Source: Phyllobacterium phragmitis | GTDB lineage: Bacteria; Pseudomonadota; Alphaproteobacteria; Rhizobiales; Rhizobiaceae | DNA length: 64,000 nucleotides | Direction: 5' to 3' | NCBI RefSeq assembly: GCF_002980495.1 | Contig: NZ_PVBR01000001.1 | Coordinates: forward strand, 62,001-126,000 | Shown: one piece after another, positions 53,887-62,706 of the stretch | Numbering within the stretch: position 1 is the first letter of the stretch | How the letters are laid out: every line of letters starts with the position of its first letter | Notes under the pieces: model-generated | Database searches by the model: none | The model's input: the letters and a program-made list of their open reading frames with translations, nothing else | What the model was told of the DNA's origin: nothing | Made by a program: the position numbers and the translations under genes

Positions 53887-54504
53887 CGGATAGAGTCTTG
53901 CCTTCTCCCAATCGCCCTCCGGCGCGGCGCGGGTGAAGATCACACGGTCGTGCAGGCGGAAAGGACGGTCGTGCCAGAACTCGATGGAAACAGGGCGGAT
54001 GCGGAAGCCCGACCAGTAGGACGGGCGGGGGATGTCGCCTATGGCATAGCGTGCCGAATATTCGGCAACCGCCTTTTCTAGCGCGAAGCGGCCTTCGAGC
54101 GGGCGCGACTGTTTCGAGGCCCACGCACCGATGCGGCTGCCGCGCGGTCGAGAGGCGTAATAAATGTCGGCCTCCGCATCGCTGACTTGCTCGACCGGTC
54201 CGCGTATTCGCACCTGCCGGCGCAGCGATTTCCAGTGGAAACACATGGCCGCCTTTTGCGATGCAAGTATTTCGCGACCTTTCTGGCTTTCATAATTTGT
54301 GTAAAAGACGAAACCGCTCTCGTCAAAGTCCTTCAGAAGAACCATTCTGACGTTGGGCATGCCGTTCTCGTCGACTGTGGCGAGGGCCAGCGCGTTGGGG
54401 TCGTTCGGTTCTGATTTCGTTGCGTCCGAAAGCCACTCGGCAAAGAGTTGAAACGGCTCCGATGCCTGCGTAAAGTCACTGCTTGTTAACCCGGTATCGC
54501 CCAT
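53884..54504 (-). CDS. pdxH: Pyridoxamine 5'-phosphate oxidase
   Basis: A 206-residue FMN enzyme that makes pyridoxal 5'-phosphate from PNP or PMP, supplying the cofactor of, for instance, Sel[21 protein letters not shown] and [19 protein letters not shown] are the FMN-binding segments; [14 protein letters not shown] and [14 protein letters not shown] are conserved near the end. The stop codon is provided by repeat E1. It is divergent from the small lipoprotein gene at 54542 with only 37 bp between starts. Confidence 0.96.
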   Translation of the reverse strand: MGDTGLTSSDFTQASEPFQLFAEWLSDATKSEPNDPNALALATVDENGMPNVRMVLLKDFDESGFVFYTNYESQKGREILASQKAAMCFHWKSLRRQVRIRGPVEQVSDAEADIYYASRPRGSRIGAWASKQSRPLEGRFALEKAVAEYSARYAIGDIPRPSYWSGFRIRPVSIEFWHDRPFRLHDRVIFTRAAPEGDWEKARLYP

Positions 54505-54541
54505 AATCTCGCCTCGTCAGCATCAGCAAAAGGGAAACGCG

Positions 54542-55012
54542 TTGGCATTTGAAAATGTGCGCCTCGCGAACAGATCCGCAATCGGCTCCTCTGTCGTCGC
54601 CCGCTGCGGTCGCGTGGCGGCAGTGCTGACGCTGTGCGTCGTTGCCGGTTGCGCCATGAAGGGCTTCAGCATCGAGAAAGCCGTTCCCGACCCGACGACC
54701 ATTACCGGGTCTGTTCCGGCCGCGCAACAGGCCGAAACCGACAATGGCAAGCTGTCCGATCAGCTGACGATCCGCAACATCGTATCGGCGCTCGATTTCA
54801 GGAAATGGGGCGAAACGCCCATTCCCTGGGCCAACCCCGAGACCGGCAGCCAAGGCACCATCACCACCGTGGCGGAGACGGAAACCGATGCCGGACTTTG
54901 CCGCCGGTTCCAGACCTCGCGCGAGGCTTTCGACGGCGTATCGCTCTATAGCGGCGAGACCTGCATGGAAAGGGATGGCGCGTGGATGCTCAGATCGTTT
55001 GCACCGCTTTAA
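54542..55012 (+). CDS. RT0821/Lpp0805 family surface lipoprotein
   Basis: A 156-residue putative lipoprotein. A hydrophobic stretch ends in the lipobox VVAGC (cysteine near residue 37), after a long N-region. The mature part (GETPIPWANPETGSQGTITT; CRRFQTSREAFDG) matches the 17-kDa-antigen-like RT0821/Lpp0805 surface protein family. Start is TTG 54542 after AAGGG, or a nearby GTG; the long n-region suggests a later start could also be used. Confidence 0.8.
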   Translation: MAFENVRLANRSAIGSSVVARCGRVAAVLTLCVVAGCAMKGFSIEKAVPDPTTITGSVPAAQQAETDNGKLSDQLTIRNIVSALDFRKWGETPIPWANPETGSQGTITTVAETETDAGLCRRFQTSREAFDGVSLYSGETCMERDGAWMLRSFAPL

Positions 55013-55055
55013 CTCTACAGGTGTTATTTTCCTCTATAGTCGCATCCTATTTCCA

Positions 55056-55148
55056 GTCGTCATCCTCGGGCTTGTCCCGAGGATCTGCCGACCTAGTCGA
55101 ATAATGCGGTGACGGCAGCAGATCCTCGGGACAAGCCCGAGGATGACG
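55056..55148. repeat. Palindromic repeat family D, copy 3
   Basis: GTCATCCTCGGGCTTGTCCC at the left and GGACAAGCCCGAGGATGACG at the right, with AGATCC/GGATCT elements between. Lies in the 321-bp gap before the dnaJ-like gene; the gap also holds the stem-loop at 55193. Confidence 0.85.
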
Positions 55149-55192
55149 AAGAGGGCAGGCGATAGAATGAGATAAGCGACGGATTTTCTACA

Positions 55193-55234
55193 GCATGATC
55201 CCGAAAAGTTGCAGACTTTTCGGATAAGATCATG
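55193..55234. repeat. GCATGATC stem-loop repeat
   Basis: CATGATCCCGAAAAGT-TGCAG-ACTTTTCGG followed by ATAAGATCATG; 9-bp inner stem plus 7-bp outer stem. A dispersed rhizobial repeat related to 27656-27694, placed about 100 bp before the J-protein gene. Confidence 0.7.
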
Positions 55235-55333
55235 TGGCCGATAAAGCGAAATCTGGAATTTTCGCCTGAAAATACGCATATAGAAGACGATTTATGAGTT
55301 TTCCGGCAGTTTTCTTCCATAAAGAGGAACAAT

Positions 55334-56290
55334 ATGCGCGATCCCTATAGCGTGCTGGGCGTCGCCAAATCGGCGAAGCCCGAAGAGATAAAATCGGCAT
55401 ACCGCAAGCTTGCCAAGAAGTTTCATCCCGACCAGCATCCGGATGATCCGAAGGCGCAGGAGCGCTTTTCCGAGGCGAGCCAGGCCTATGAGATCCTGAG
55501 CGACAAGGAGCGCCGGGCGCAGTTCGACCGTGGCGAGATCGATGCCGAGGGCAAACCTGTGTTCCAGGGCTTTCCCGGCGGCCGCCGCGGTGCTGCCGGC
55601 GGCGATCCGTTTGCCGATTTCGCGCACCGGGGCGGTGCCGGCGCAAGGGGCGGCGGTTTTGAATTTCGCTCAGGCCCCGGCGGGTTCAGCCAGCAAGGCG
55701 GCTTTTCAGGCACGGAAGACATTTTGAACGATCTCTTCGGCGGTGCCTTTGGCGGCGGTGCGGCGGGCGCCCGGCCCCGTGGGGCGCAGCAGGCCAAGGG
55801 AGCCGATCTCATGGCTTCCATCGAGATCACGCTCGAACAGGCAGCCGGCGCCGAAAAGGTCGAGGCGATCTTTCCCAATGGCAAGCGGCTGTCGATCAAG
55901 CTGCCGAAATATGTCGAGGACGGCCAGACCATCCGGCTCAAGGGGCAGGGCGAGACGATGCTTGGCGGAACGCCGGGTGACGCGCTGGTGACGATTCGCC
56001 TCAAGCCGCATCCGCGCTTCGAGATGGACGGCCGCGACCTGCATCTCGATCTGCCGGTTTCGCTTTCCGATGCCGTTCTGGGGGCGCGTATCGAGGTGGA
56101 AACGCTCGATGGCCGCATCGCGGTCAAGATCCCGCCCTGGTCTAGCTCGGACCGCGTCCTGCGGTTGAAAGGCAAGGGGCTGCCGAGAAAGGCGGGAGAA
56201 CGCGCCGATCTTTTCGTCCATGTCCGCATCATGCTGCCGGAAGGCGGCGATCCGGAACTGGAAGCTTTGCTGCAGCGCCGCGCGGGCTAG
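55334..56290 (+). CDS. J-domain protein (CbpA-like DnaJ)
   Basis: A 318-residue co-chaperone for DnaK. The J domain is at residues 1-65 with the HPD motif in KKFHPDQHP; a Gly/Phe-rich linker follows (about 80-140), then the two C-terminal substrate-binding domains ([31 protein letters not shown]). The zinc-finger domain of DnaJ is absent, so it resembles CbpA. AGAGGAA precedes the ATG. Confidence 0.92.
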   Translation: MRDPYSVLGVAKSAKPEEIKSAYRKLAKKFHPDQHPDDPKAQERFSEASQAYEILSDKERRAQFDRGEIDAEGKPVFQGFPGGRRGAAGGDPFADFAHRGGAGARGGGFEFRSGPGGFSQQGGFSGTEDILNDLFGGAFGGGAAGARPRGAQQAKGADLMASIEITLEQAAGAEKVEAIFPNGKRLSIKLPKYVEDGQTIRLKGQGETMLGGTPGDALVTIRLKPHPRFEMDGRDLHLDLPVSLSDAVLGARIEVETLDGRIAVKIPPWSSSDRVLRLKGKGLPRKAGERADLFVHVRIMLPEGGDPELEALLQRRAG

Positions 56291-56445
56291 CTCCATGAAT
56301 TCGGCGAGTGCGTCACGGGCGTGCGAGCCTGATCTATCAAGTTTTTGATAATTCCCGTCTTTTTCTTCGCTCTTGCTTGAAGCCCGTGCGAGGCTGTGCG
56401 ATAGGGCACTATGTTGCCAAATATAATTTTGACGAGGCTCGGGGA

Positions 56446-57264
56446 ATGACCGCCAAATCTGGTTTATTGCAGGGAAAACGCGGCCTGATCCTCGGTGTTG
56501 CGAACAATCGCTCCATCGCCTGGGGCATCGCCAAGGCCGCGTATGATGCGGGCGCCGAGCTTGCCTTCACCTATCAGGGCGATGCGCTGAAGAAGCGTGT
56601 CGAGCCGCTTGCCGAGGAGCTGGGCGCGTTCGTCTGCGGCCATTGCGACGTTTCCGACGCGGCGACGATCGACGCTGTTTTCGATGCCCTTGAAGAAAAA
56701 TGGGGCAAGCTCGATTTCGTCGTCCACGCCATCGGTTTTTCCGACAAGGACGAACTCACCGGCCGTTATGTCGATACGTCGGAAGCCAATTTCTCCAAGA
56801 CCATGCTGATCTCGGTCTATTCGCTGACGGCTATCGCCAAGCGCGCCGAAAAGCTGATGACGGATGCCGGTTCGATCCTGACGCTGACCTATTACGGCGC
56901 GGAAAAGGTCATGCCGAATTACAATGTCATGGGCGTTGCCAAGGCGGCGCTCGAGGCAAGCGTCAAATATCTCGCCGTCGATCTCGGCCCCAAGAACATC
57001 CGCGTCAATGCCATTTCGGCCGGGCCGATCAAGACGCTCGCGGCCTCCGGCATCGGTGATTTCCGCTACATCCTTAAGTGGAACGAATATAACGCCCCGC
57101 TGCGCCGCACGGTGACGATCGAGGAGGTGGGCGATGTCGGCCTTTATTTCCTTTCGGACCTTTCCCGGTCAGTGACCGGCGAGGTGCATCACGCCGATTC
57201 CGGCTATCATGTGGTCGGCATGAAGGCCGTTGATGCGCCTGATATCTCCGTGGTCAAGGAGTAA
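56446..57264 (+). CDS. fabI: Enoyl-ACP reductase (NADH)
   Basis: A 272-residue short-chain dehydrogenase that performs the last reduction in each fatty acid elongation round and is the target of triclosan and isoniazid-like inhibitors. GVANNRSIAWGIAKAAYDAG binds NADH; the catalytic Tyr-x6-Lys is in NYNVMGVAKAALE. The start at 56446 gives the usual MTAKSGLLQGKRGLILG. It is followed by the phosphatase gene after 15 bp. Confidence 0.96.
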   Translation: MTAKSGLLQGKRGLILGVANNRSIAWGIAKAAYDAGAELAFTYQGDALKKRVEPLAEELGAFVCGHCDVSDAATIDAVFDALEEKWGKLDFVVHAIGFSDKDELTGRYVDTSEANFSKTMLISVYSLTAIAKRAEKLMTDAGSILTLTYYGAEKVMPNYNVMGVAKAALEASVKYLAVDLGPKNIRVNAISAGPIKTLAASGIGDFRYILKWNEYNAPLRRTVTIEEVGDVGLYFLSDLSRSVTGEVHHADSGYHVVGMKAVDAPDISVVKE

Positions 57265-57279
57265 CGGGGCAATTTCGCA

Positions 57280-57870
57280 GTGATACGGGAAATCATCTAC
57301 TTCTCGCGTCACGGCGAGACGGACTGGAACGCATCGCAGCGCATCCAGGGGCAGGTCGATACGGATATCAATATGCGCGGCCGCGCCCAGGCCGAACGCA
57401 ATGGCGACAAGCTGAAATCCCTGATCGGCGATGGCGCAGGCTTCGATTTCGTCGCAAGCCCGCTCAAGCGCACGCGCGAGACGATGGAGCGCATCCGGAC
57501 CCGCATGGGGCTCGACCCTCACGCCTACCGCACCGATCCCCGGCTGATGGAAGTGAATTTCGGCAATTGGCAAGGGCATATGCTCGAGGATATCGCCGGT
57601 GAAGGGCGCGACCTCATCGAGGCGCGCGCCCGCGACAAGTGGAATTTCATCCCTCCGGGCAGTTCGGCGGAAAGCTATATGGGCCTGTCGCGGCGCATCG
57701 GGCAATGGCTGGAAAAAGTCGACCAGCCGACGGTTTGCGTGACCCATGGCGGGTGCATGCGCACGTTGTTCTATCTGATCGAGCACATGGACGGCCATGA
57801 AGCGGCCAATCTGTCCATTCCGCAGGATCAACTGCTGCGGCTCGAAAACGGCAAGCTAACCTGGCTTTAG
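57280..57870 (+). CDS. Histidine phosphatase family protein
   Basis: A 196-residue phosphoglycerate-mutase-like protein. The RHG motif is in YFSRHGETDWNASQRIQGQ and the second active-site histidine in VCVTHGGCMRTLFYL. Members act on diverse phosphoesters; true glycolytic mutase activity is unlikely given its size and sequence. The start is GTG 57280. It probably shares a transcript with fabI. Confidence 0.9.
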   Translation: MIREIIYFSRHGETDWNASQRIQGQVDTDINMRGRAQAERNGDKLKSLIGDGAGFDFVASPLKRTRETMERIRTRMGLDPHAYRTDPRLMEVNFGNWQGHMLEDIAGEGRDLIEARARDKWNFIPPGSSAESYMGLSRRIGQWLEKVDQPTVCVTHGGCMRTLFYLIEHMDGHEAANLSIPQDQLLRLENGKLTWL

Positions 57871-57898
57871 AGCCGTTCCTGTTTTGATGGAAACGGTG
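57868..57898. repeat. Short palindromic repeat (family F)
   Basis: TAGAGCCGTTCCTGTTTTGATGGAAACGG starts at the stop codon of the phosphatase gene; nearly identical to 31782. Confidence 0.6.
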
Positions 57899-57952
57899 GG
57901 GTCTCTTTAAATAGCAATGGCCTTAATGTCTGACCGTTGGTGGGATGGCGAT

Positions 57953-58089
57953 GTTCCGGAATGGGTCCTCGGGTCAAGCCCGAGGATGACGATTGCAGGG
58001 ATGTTTTCCGCCAATCGCCAACGTTAAAGACGGGCGAAAACCTCTCCAGTCGTCGTTCTCGGGCTTGACCCGAGGACCCATTCCGGAAC
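57953..58089. repeat. Palindromic repeat family D, copy 4 (31-bp perfect arms)
   Basis: Arms 57953-57983 and 58059-58089 are exact reverse complements (ends GTTCCGGAATGGG and CCCATTCCGGAAC) and include the family core CCTCGGGTCAAGCCCGA. 75 bp lie between, containing ATGACGATTG and CCAATCGCCAACGTT. Confidence 0.88.
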
Positions 58090-58134
58090 GTTTCAAACAG
58101 AAAACTGCTTCGCATTTTATGCAGTAGGCAAGCC

Positions 58135-58386
58135 CTATTCCGCTTCTTCGATATCGGTGATGAACCGGTCCTGGTCGACCACGTCGAATGAGATCGAGAC
58201 CTTCATGCCTTCATTGATGGCGCTGTGGTCGAATTCGCCCGGCAGCTTGTAGACCTTCCCGTCATCGAGTGAGATCGTGTTGTTGTCCTCGTCGATGGAG
58301 GTGATTTCACCTTCGGCATCGTCGGCCATGGCAACCGACGAGAAAAGCGATGCGAGGACAAAGAGCACGGTGATGAGAATGCGCAT
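58135..58386 (-). CDS. DUF1344-type small exported protein
   Basis: An 83-residue protein with a signal peptide ending SVAMA-D (residue 21). The mature part is acidic and contains GEITSIDEDNNTISLDDGKV, the pattern of DUF1344 proteins of rhizobia. Function unknown, probably periplasmic. The start at 58386 is set by the signal peptide and GGAAAGGC upstream. Confidence 0.82.
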   Translation of the reverse strand: MRILITVLFVLASLFSSVAMADDAEGEITSIDEDNNTISLDDGKVYKLPGEFDHSAINEGMKVSISFDVVDQDRFITDIEEAE

Positions 58387-58610
58387 GGCGGATGCCTTTC
58401 CCCAAAGGGAATATTCAGCAATGTGACCGATGAAGAATAATCCGCTGATTGTGTCAAAAAAATTGCTGGTAAAGGCCGAACCGGGGAATTTTTCGACCAA
58501 CCGCGCCATATATTTGACCGGCGCACGAAACCCCAATAAAACCTCGGATATCTCTGCCGATCGCCCGGATGCTGACGCAGGCGATCGCATCCTCTTTTCC
58601 GGATTTTGCC

Positions 58611-59705
58611 ATGTCTCACAATACGTTCGGCCATCTGTTCCGCGTCACCACATGGGGTGAAAGCCATGGCCTGGCGTTGGGCTGCGTCATCGATGGCTGC
58701 CCGCCCGGCATCAGTTTCAGCGAGGCCGAGATCCAGTCCTATCTCGACAAGCGCAAGCCCGGCCAGTCCAAATACACCACCCAGCGCCGCGAGCCGGACC
58801 AGGTGCGGGTTCTCTCCGGCGTGCTGCTTCAAGATGACGGCGTGACGATGATATCGACCGGCACGCCGATCTCCATGATGATCGAGAATACCGATCAGCG
58901 CTCCAAGGATTATGGCGAGATCGCCCGGCAATTTCGCCCCGGCCACGCCGATTACACCTATGATGTGAAATACGGCATACGCGATTATCGCGGCGGCGGG
59001 CGCTCCTCGGCGCGTGAAACGGCGGCGCGCGTCGCCGCAGGTGCCATCGCCCGCAAAATCGTGCCCGGCCTCGACGTGCGCGGTGCGCTCGTCGCCATGG
59101 GCATCCATGATATCGACCGCTCGCGCTGGGACTGGAGCGAGATCGACAACAACCCGTTCTTCACGCCCGATGCCGGATCGGTCGAAACCTTCGCCGCCTA
59201 TCTCGACGGCTTGCGCAAGGCCGGCTCCTCGGTGGGCGCCATTATCGAGATCGTTGCCGAAGGCGTTTCCGCAGGGCTCGGCGCGCCGATCTATGCCAAG
59301 CTCGACCAGGATATCGCCAGCAATCTGATGTCGATCAATGCCGTCAAGGGTGTCGAGATCGGCAATGGCTTTGAAGCCGCGCGCCTGACCGGCGAGGAAA
59401 ATGCCGACGAGATGCGTATCGGCAATGATGGAAAGCCGCTGTTCCTCTCCAACCATGCGGGCGGCATCCTCGGCGGCATCGCCAGCGGCGCGCCCGTCGT
59501 CGCTCGCTTCGCCGTCAAGCCGACCTCTTCGATCCTGACGCCGCGCCGCTCGATCGATGCCGACGGCAAGGAGGTCGATGTCATGACCAAGGGCCGCCAC
59601 GACCCTTGCGTCGGCATTCGCGCCGTTCCGATCGGCGAGGCGATGGTCGCCTGCGCCATTGCCGATCACTATTTGAGACATCGCGGTCAGACGGGGAAGG
59701 GGTGA
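58611..59705 (+). CDS. aroC: Chorismate synthase
   Basis: A 364-residue flavin-dependent lyase that makes chorismate from EPSP, last step of the shikimate pathway. Signatures: [32 protein letters not shown] and the [18 protein letters not shown] motif. Start at [13 protein letters not shown] (58611). Its TGA stop lies in repeat E2, which separates it from ribB by 117 bp. Confidence 0.97.
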   Translation: MSHNTFGHLFRVTTWGESHGLALGCVIDGCPPGISFSEAEIQSYLDKRKPGQSKYTTQRREPDQVRVLSGVLLQDDGVTMISTGTPISMMIENTDQRSKDYGEIARQFRPGHADYTYDVKYGIRDYRGGGRSSARETAARVAAGAIARKIVPGLDVRGALVAMGIHDIDRSRWDWSEIDNNPFFTPDAGSVETFAAYLDGLRKAGSSVGAIIEIVAEGVSAGLGAPIYAKLDQDIASNLMSINAVKGVEIGNGFEAARLTGEENADEMRIGNDGKPLFLSNHAGGILGGIASGAPVVARFAVKPTSSILTPRRSIDADGKEVDVMTKGRHDPCVGIRAVPIGEAMVACAIADHYLRHRGQTGKG

Positions 59706-59820
59706 ATGGTGAAATAGTGAATAGTGAATAGTGAATGGATGGAGGATTCGCTATTCACTACTCTCTATCCGCTCTTCACCATTCACTATTTTACCATTCA
59801 CCATTCACTGCAAGGTACCC
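59701..59820. repeat. Heptamer-based palindromic element (family E), copy 2
   Basis: GGTGAATGGTGAAATAGTGA and TGAATAG units at the left; CACCATTCACTATTTTACC and CCATTCACC at the right. It begins at the aroC stop codon and ends just before the ribB Shine-Dalgarno region, filling the whole aroC-ribB gap. No FMN riboswitch is seen in this leader. Confidence 0.85.
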
Positions 59821-59822
59821 AC

Positions 59823-60935
59823 ATGCCCTACGATCAAAAACGAGTCGTCGATGCATTGCGGGCTTTCGAGCGCGGCGAAATCGTTGTCGTCATGGATGAT
59901 GACGGCCGCGAGAACGAAGGCGATCTGATCGTCGCGGCGGTGCATTGCACGCCGGAAAAGATGGCCTTCATCGTCCGCCATACCTCGGGCATCGTCTGCA
60001 CGCCCATGCCGCGCGAGGAGGCCAGGCGCCTCAATTTGGCGCCGATGGTCGCCGAAAACGACGCGCCGCATTCGACCGCCTTCACCGTCACCGTCGATTA
60101 CAAGCATGGCACCACGACGGGCATTTCCGCCGACGACCGCACGCTGACCGTGCGCAATCTCGCCAATCCCAACGCCGGCGCGTCCGATTTCGTCCGTCCG
60201 GGCCATATCTTTCCGCTGGTTGCCCGTGAGGGCGGTGTGCTGATGCGCTCCGGCCATACCGAGGCGGCTGTCGATCTGTGCAAGCTTGCCGGCCTGCCGC
60301 CCATTGGCGTCATCTGCGAACTGGTCAATGATGACGGCTCCGTCATGCGCGGACCCCAGCTTGCCGATTTTGCCGAGACGCATGGTCTTCAAAGGGTTAC
60401 GGTCGCCGATCTCATCGCATACCGCCAGCGCAAGGAGACGCTGATCGAAAGGGTGGGCGAAGTCTCTATCGATACCCCCGCCGGTCCGGCGAAGGCCTAT
60501 ACCTACCAACTCCCCTGGGAGCCGATGCAGCATGTCGCCGTGGTCTTCGGCGATATACGCGACGGCGAGGATGTTCCTGTCCGCCTCCAGCGTGAGGACG
60601 TGCTGGCCGACGTGTTCGGTACGAGCCACAGCGTCGACGCGATCCTGCAGCGCATGGCGGGCGAAAAGCGCGGCATTCTCGTCTATCTGCGCGAGGGCTC
60701 GGTCGGCGTCCGCCAGGGCGAGAGCGAGGCCCGCGCCCGCGACGCCATCGGCGACGACAGGGAGGACCATGCCGAAGCCCGCGCCCGCGATGAGGAATGG
60801 CGGCAGATCGGCCTTGGCGCACAGATACTCAAGGATCTCGGCATCACCTCGATCCGCCTCCTGTCGTCGCGCGAACGCCACTATGTCGGGCTGGAAGGCT
60901 TCGGAATCGACATCGTCAAGACGGAAATCCTGTGA
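59823..60935 (+). CDS. ribB: 3,4-dihydroxy-2-butanone 4-phosphate synthase with degenerate GCH2 half
   Basis: A 370-residue two-domain protein. Residues 1-205 are the RibB domain ([72 protein letters not shown]). The rest corresponds to GTP cyclohydrolase II, but the zinc cysteines and the SECLTGD-type motif are missing (it reads [20 protein letters not shown]), as in many alphaproteobacteria. So it should make DHBP for riboflavin but not act on GTP. Confidence 0.93.
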   Translation: MPYDQKRVVDALRAFERGEIVVVMDDDGRENEGDLIVAAVHCTPEKMAFIVRHTSGIVCTPMPREEARRLNLAPMVAENDAPHSTAFTVTVDYKHGTTTGISADDRTLTVRNLANPNAGASDFVRPGHIFPLVAREGGVLMRSGHTEAAVDLCKLAGLPPIGVICELVNDDGSVMRGPQLADFAETHGLQRVTVADLIAYRQRKETLIERVGEVSIDTPAGPAKAYTYQLPWEPMQHVAVVFGDIRDGEDVPVRLQREDVLADVFGTSHSVDAILQRMAGEKRGILVYLREGSVGVRQGESEARARDAIGDDREDHAEARARDEEWRQIGLGAQILKDLGITSIRLLSSRERHYVGLEGFGIDIVKTEIL

Positions 60936-60977
60936 GGCGGGCTAAAGCCGCGATATTTGCATCCACGTTGCCGGTCC

Positions 60978-61157
60978 CTTCTCTCCCGCAAGGGGCGAGA
61001 TAAGGCTGGCCGCATCGTATATGCAGATCATCGGTGTTGGCGATTGGCGGAAGCGTTGATGTAGGCGTTATCTCTCCCCTTGCGGGAGAGAAAGCGATTT
61101 CAATATCTTAGCTGGAGCGAAGCGGAAGCTAAGTGTTAGAAATCGCAAGAGAGGGGG
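60978..61157. repeat. Palindromic repeat family A, copy 4 (left arm truncated)
   Basis: Begins at CTTCTCTCCCGCAAGGGG; the outer left arm of the family is absent. The right side is complete: CGGGAGAGAAAGCGATTTC, ATCTTAGCTGGAGCGAAG and AGTGTTAGAAATCGCAAGAG. It fills the gap between ribB and the deacetylase-family gene. Confidence 0.85.
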
Positions 61158-61246
61158 GCGCCCTGCGCTCGCCTGTGCCTTTTCTCCTTGTATCCGAACA
61201 GTTGGCCTCATACCCTTTCGGCCAGATTAACAGGTCCCGACCCTCC

Positions 61247-62209
61247 ATGGTGACACGGCTCTACTGGCATCCGATTTATCTGCAACATCTGACGTCGCCC
61301 GGCCATCCCGAGCGGCCGGACCGCCTTCGCGCGCTTCACAGCGTTCTCGAAGGCGATGAATTCTACGGGCTCGACCGTGTCGAAGCGCCGATGGGCGATG
61401 AGGAGGCCATCCTCTATGTCCATCCCGAAAGCCTTGCCGAACGCATCAGGGCCGCTGTCCCGGAAGAAATCGACGAGGAAGAGCGCGAGCGAGGGCTGGC
61501 GCAGCATCTGACGCGGATCGACGGCGATACCGTCGTCAGCCCGAAGAGCTGGGAAGCCGCACTTACCGCCATTGGTGCTGCCACCGCCGCTGTCGATACG
61601 GTCTTCACGGGTAAAGCCGACAATGTCTTCGTCGCCTCGCGCCCGCCCGGTCATCATGCCGAGCGCGACCGGGCCATGGGCTTCTGCCTCTTCAACAATG
61701 CCGCCATCGCCGCCCGCCATGCTCAAGCCGCACACGGCGCGGAGCGCGTCGCCATCGTCGACTGGGACGTGCACCACGGCAACGGCACGCAGGATATCTT
61801 CCAGGCCGACCCCACCGTGCTCTATTGCTCGACGCATCAGATGCCGCTCTTTCCCGGCACCGGCGCCAAGGACGAAACGGGCGTCGGCAACATCGTCAAC
61901 GCGCCGCTGTCGCCGAATACCGGCAGCCGCGAGTTTCGCGAGGCCTTCACCAGCCGCGTGCTGCCGGCCCTCGATGAATTCCGTCCCGACCTCATCATCG
62001 TCTCGGCGGGCTTCGACGCGCATCATCGCGATCCCCTGGCCGAGATCAATCTCGACGAGAGCGACTTCGACTGGGCGACGGGCAAGCTGATGGACCGGGC
62101 GGAGCGCTTCTCGGGCAACCGCCTCGTCAGCATTCTCGAGGGTGGATATGATCTTCAGGGCTTGTCCCAATCGGCCGCAGCGCATATTACGCGGCTGATG
62201 AAAGGATGA
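61247..62209 (+). CDS. Histone deacetylase family protein (acetylpolyamine amidohydrolase-like)
   Basis: A 320-residue zinc amidohydrolase of the arginase/deacetylase fold. ASRPPGHHAERDRAMGFC and VDWDVHHGNGTQDIF carry the catalytic histidines and zinc ligands; SAGFDAHHRDPLAEI follows. Bacterial members deacetylate small molecules such as acetylpolyamines. It precedes xseB by 3 bp, a common arrangement in Rhizobiales. The start ATG 61247 is chosen over an upstream frame that runs into repeat A4. Confidence 0.93.
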   Translation: MVTRLYWHPIYLQHLTSPGHPERPDRLRALHSVLEGDEFYGLDRVEAPMGDEEAILYVHPESLAERIRAAVPEEIDEEERERGLAQHLTRIDGDTVVSPKSWEAALTAIGAATAAVDTVFTGKADNVFVASRPPGHHAERDRAMGFCLFNNAAIAARHAQAAHGAERVAIVDWDVHHGNGTQDIFQADPTVLYCSTHQMPLFPGTGAKDETGVGNIVNAPLSPNTGSREFREAFTSRVLPALDEFRPDLIIVSAGFDAHHRDPLAEINLDESDFDWATGKLMDRAERFSGNRLVSILEGGYDLQGLSQSAAAHITRLMKG

Positions 62210-62212
62210 ATC

Positions 62213-62467
62213 ATGGCCGACGATAACGCCAATGCCGACATCGCCGCGATGAGTTTCGAACAGGCGCTCGAACAACTCGAACAGATCGTCGAGGATCTGG
62301 AACGAGGCGATGTGCCGCTCGAACAGTCGATCCGCATCTATGAACGCGGCGAAGCCTTGAAGAAGCACTGCGATACGCTTCTGAAAGTTGCCGAGGACAA
62401 GGTCGAGAAGATCAGGCTCGGCCGCGACGGCCAGCCGGTTGGGGCCGAACCGCTCGATCCGGAATGA
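62213..62467 (+). CDS. xseB: Exodeoxyribonuclease VII small subunit
   Basis: An 84-residue XseB protein: [36 protein letters not shown] and [19 protein letters not shown] are the conserved helices. It binds XseA to form ExoVII, which degrades single-stranded DNA to oligonucleotides. Translational coupling with the upstream deacetylase-family gene is likely. In related genomes dxs often follows, but here a repeat and a DedA gene do. Confidence 0.95.
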   Translation: MADDNANADIAAMSFEQALEQLEQIVEDLERGDVPLEQSIRIYERGEALKKHCDTLLKVAEDKVEKIRLGRDGQPVGAEPLDPE

Positions 62468-62515
62468 TTTCGGCTGAAGCGCTTCCGTTTTAAGATGGAA
62501 AAGCCGGCGCCATAG

Positions 62516-62675
62516 CACCCCCCTCTGCCCTGCCGGCCATCTCCCCCACAAGGAGGGAGATTACACCTTCATCGAGATTCGGCACCAATCACAGGCGTTG
62601 AAGATTAAGGACCACACTTATGTCAGCCAATCTCCCTCCTTGTGGGGGAGATGGCCGGCAGGCCAGAGGGGGGTG
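62516..62675. repeat. Palindromic repeat family B, copy 3
   Basis: CACCCCCCTCTGCCCTGCCGG outer arm (first 20 bases quoted elsewhere) mirrored by CCGGCAGGCCAGAGGGGGG, inner CATCTCCCCCACAAGG/CCTTGTGGGGGAGATG. Spacer shares TTACACCTTCAT and TATGTCAGCCAATCTCC with copies at 31815 and 43823. Confidence 0.85.
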
Positions 62676-62706
62676 CGAAGAAGCGCTACTCGCTTCAAAA
62701 TCATGC

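Noticed and set aside
59701-59822. FMN riboswitch before ribB
   Set aside because: The whole leader is repeat E2; no RFN-type conserved segments are visible.
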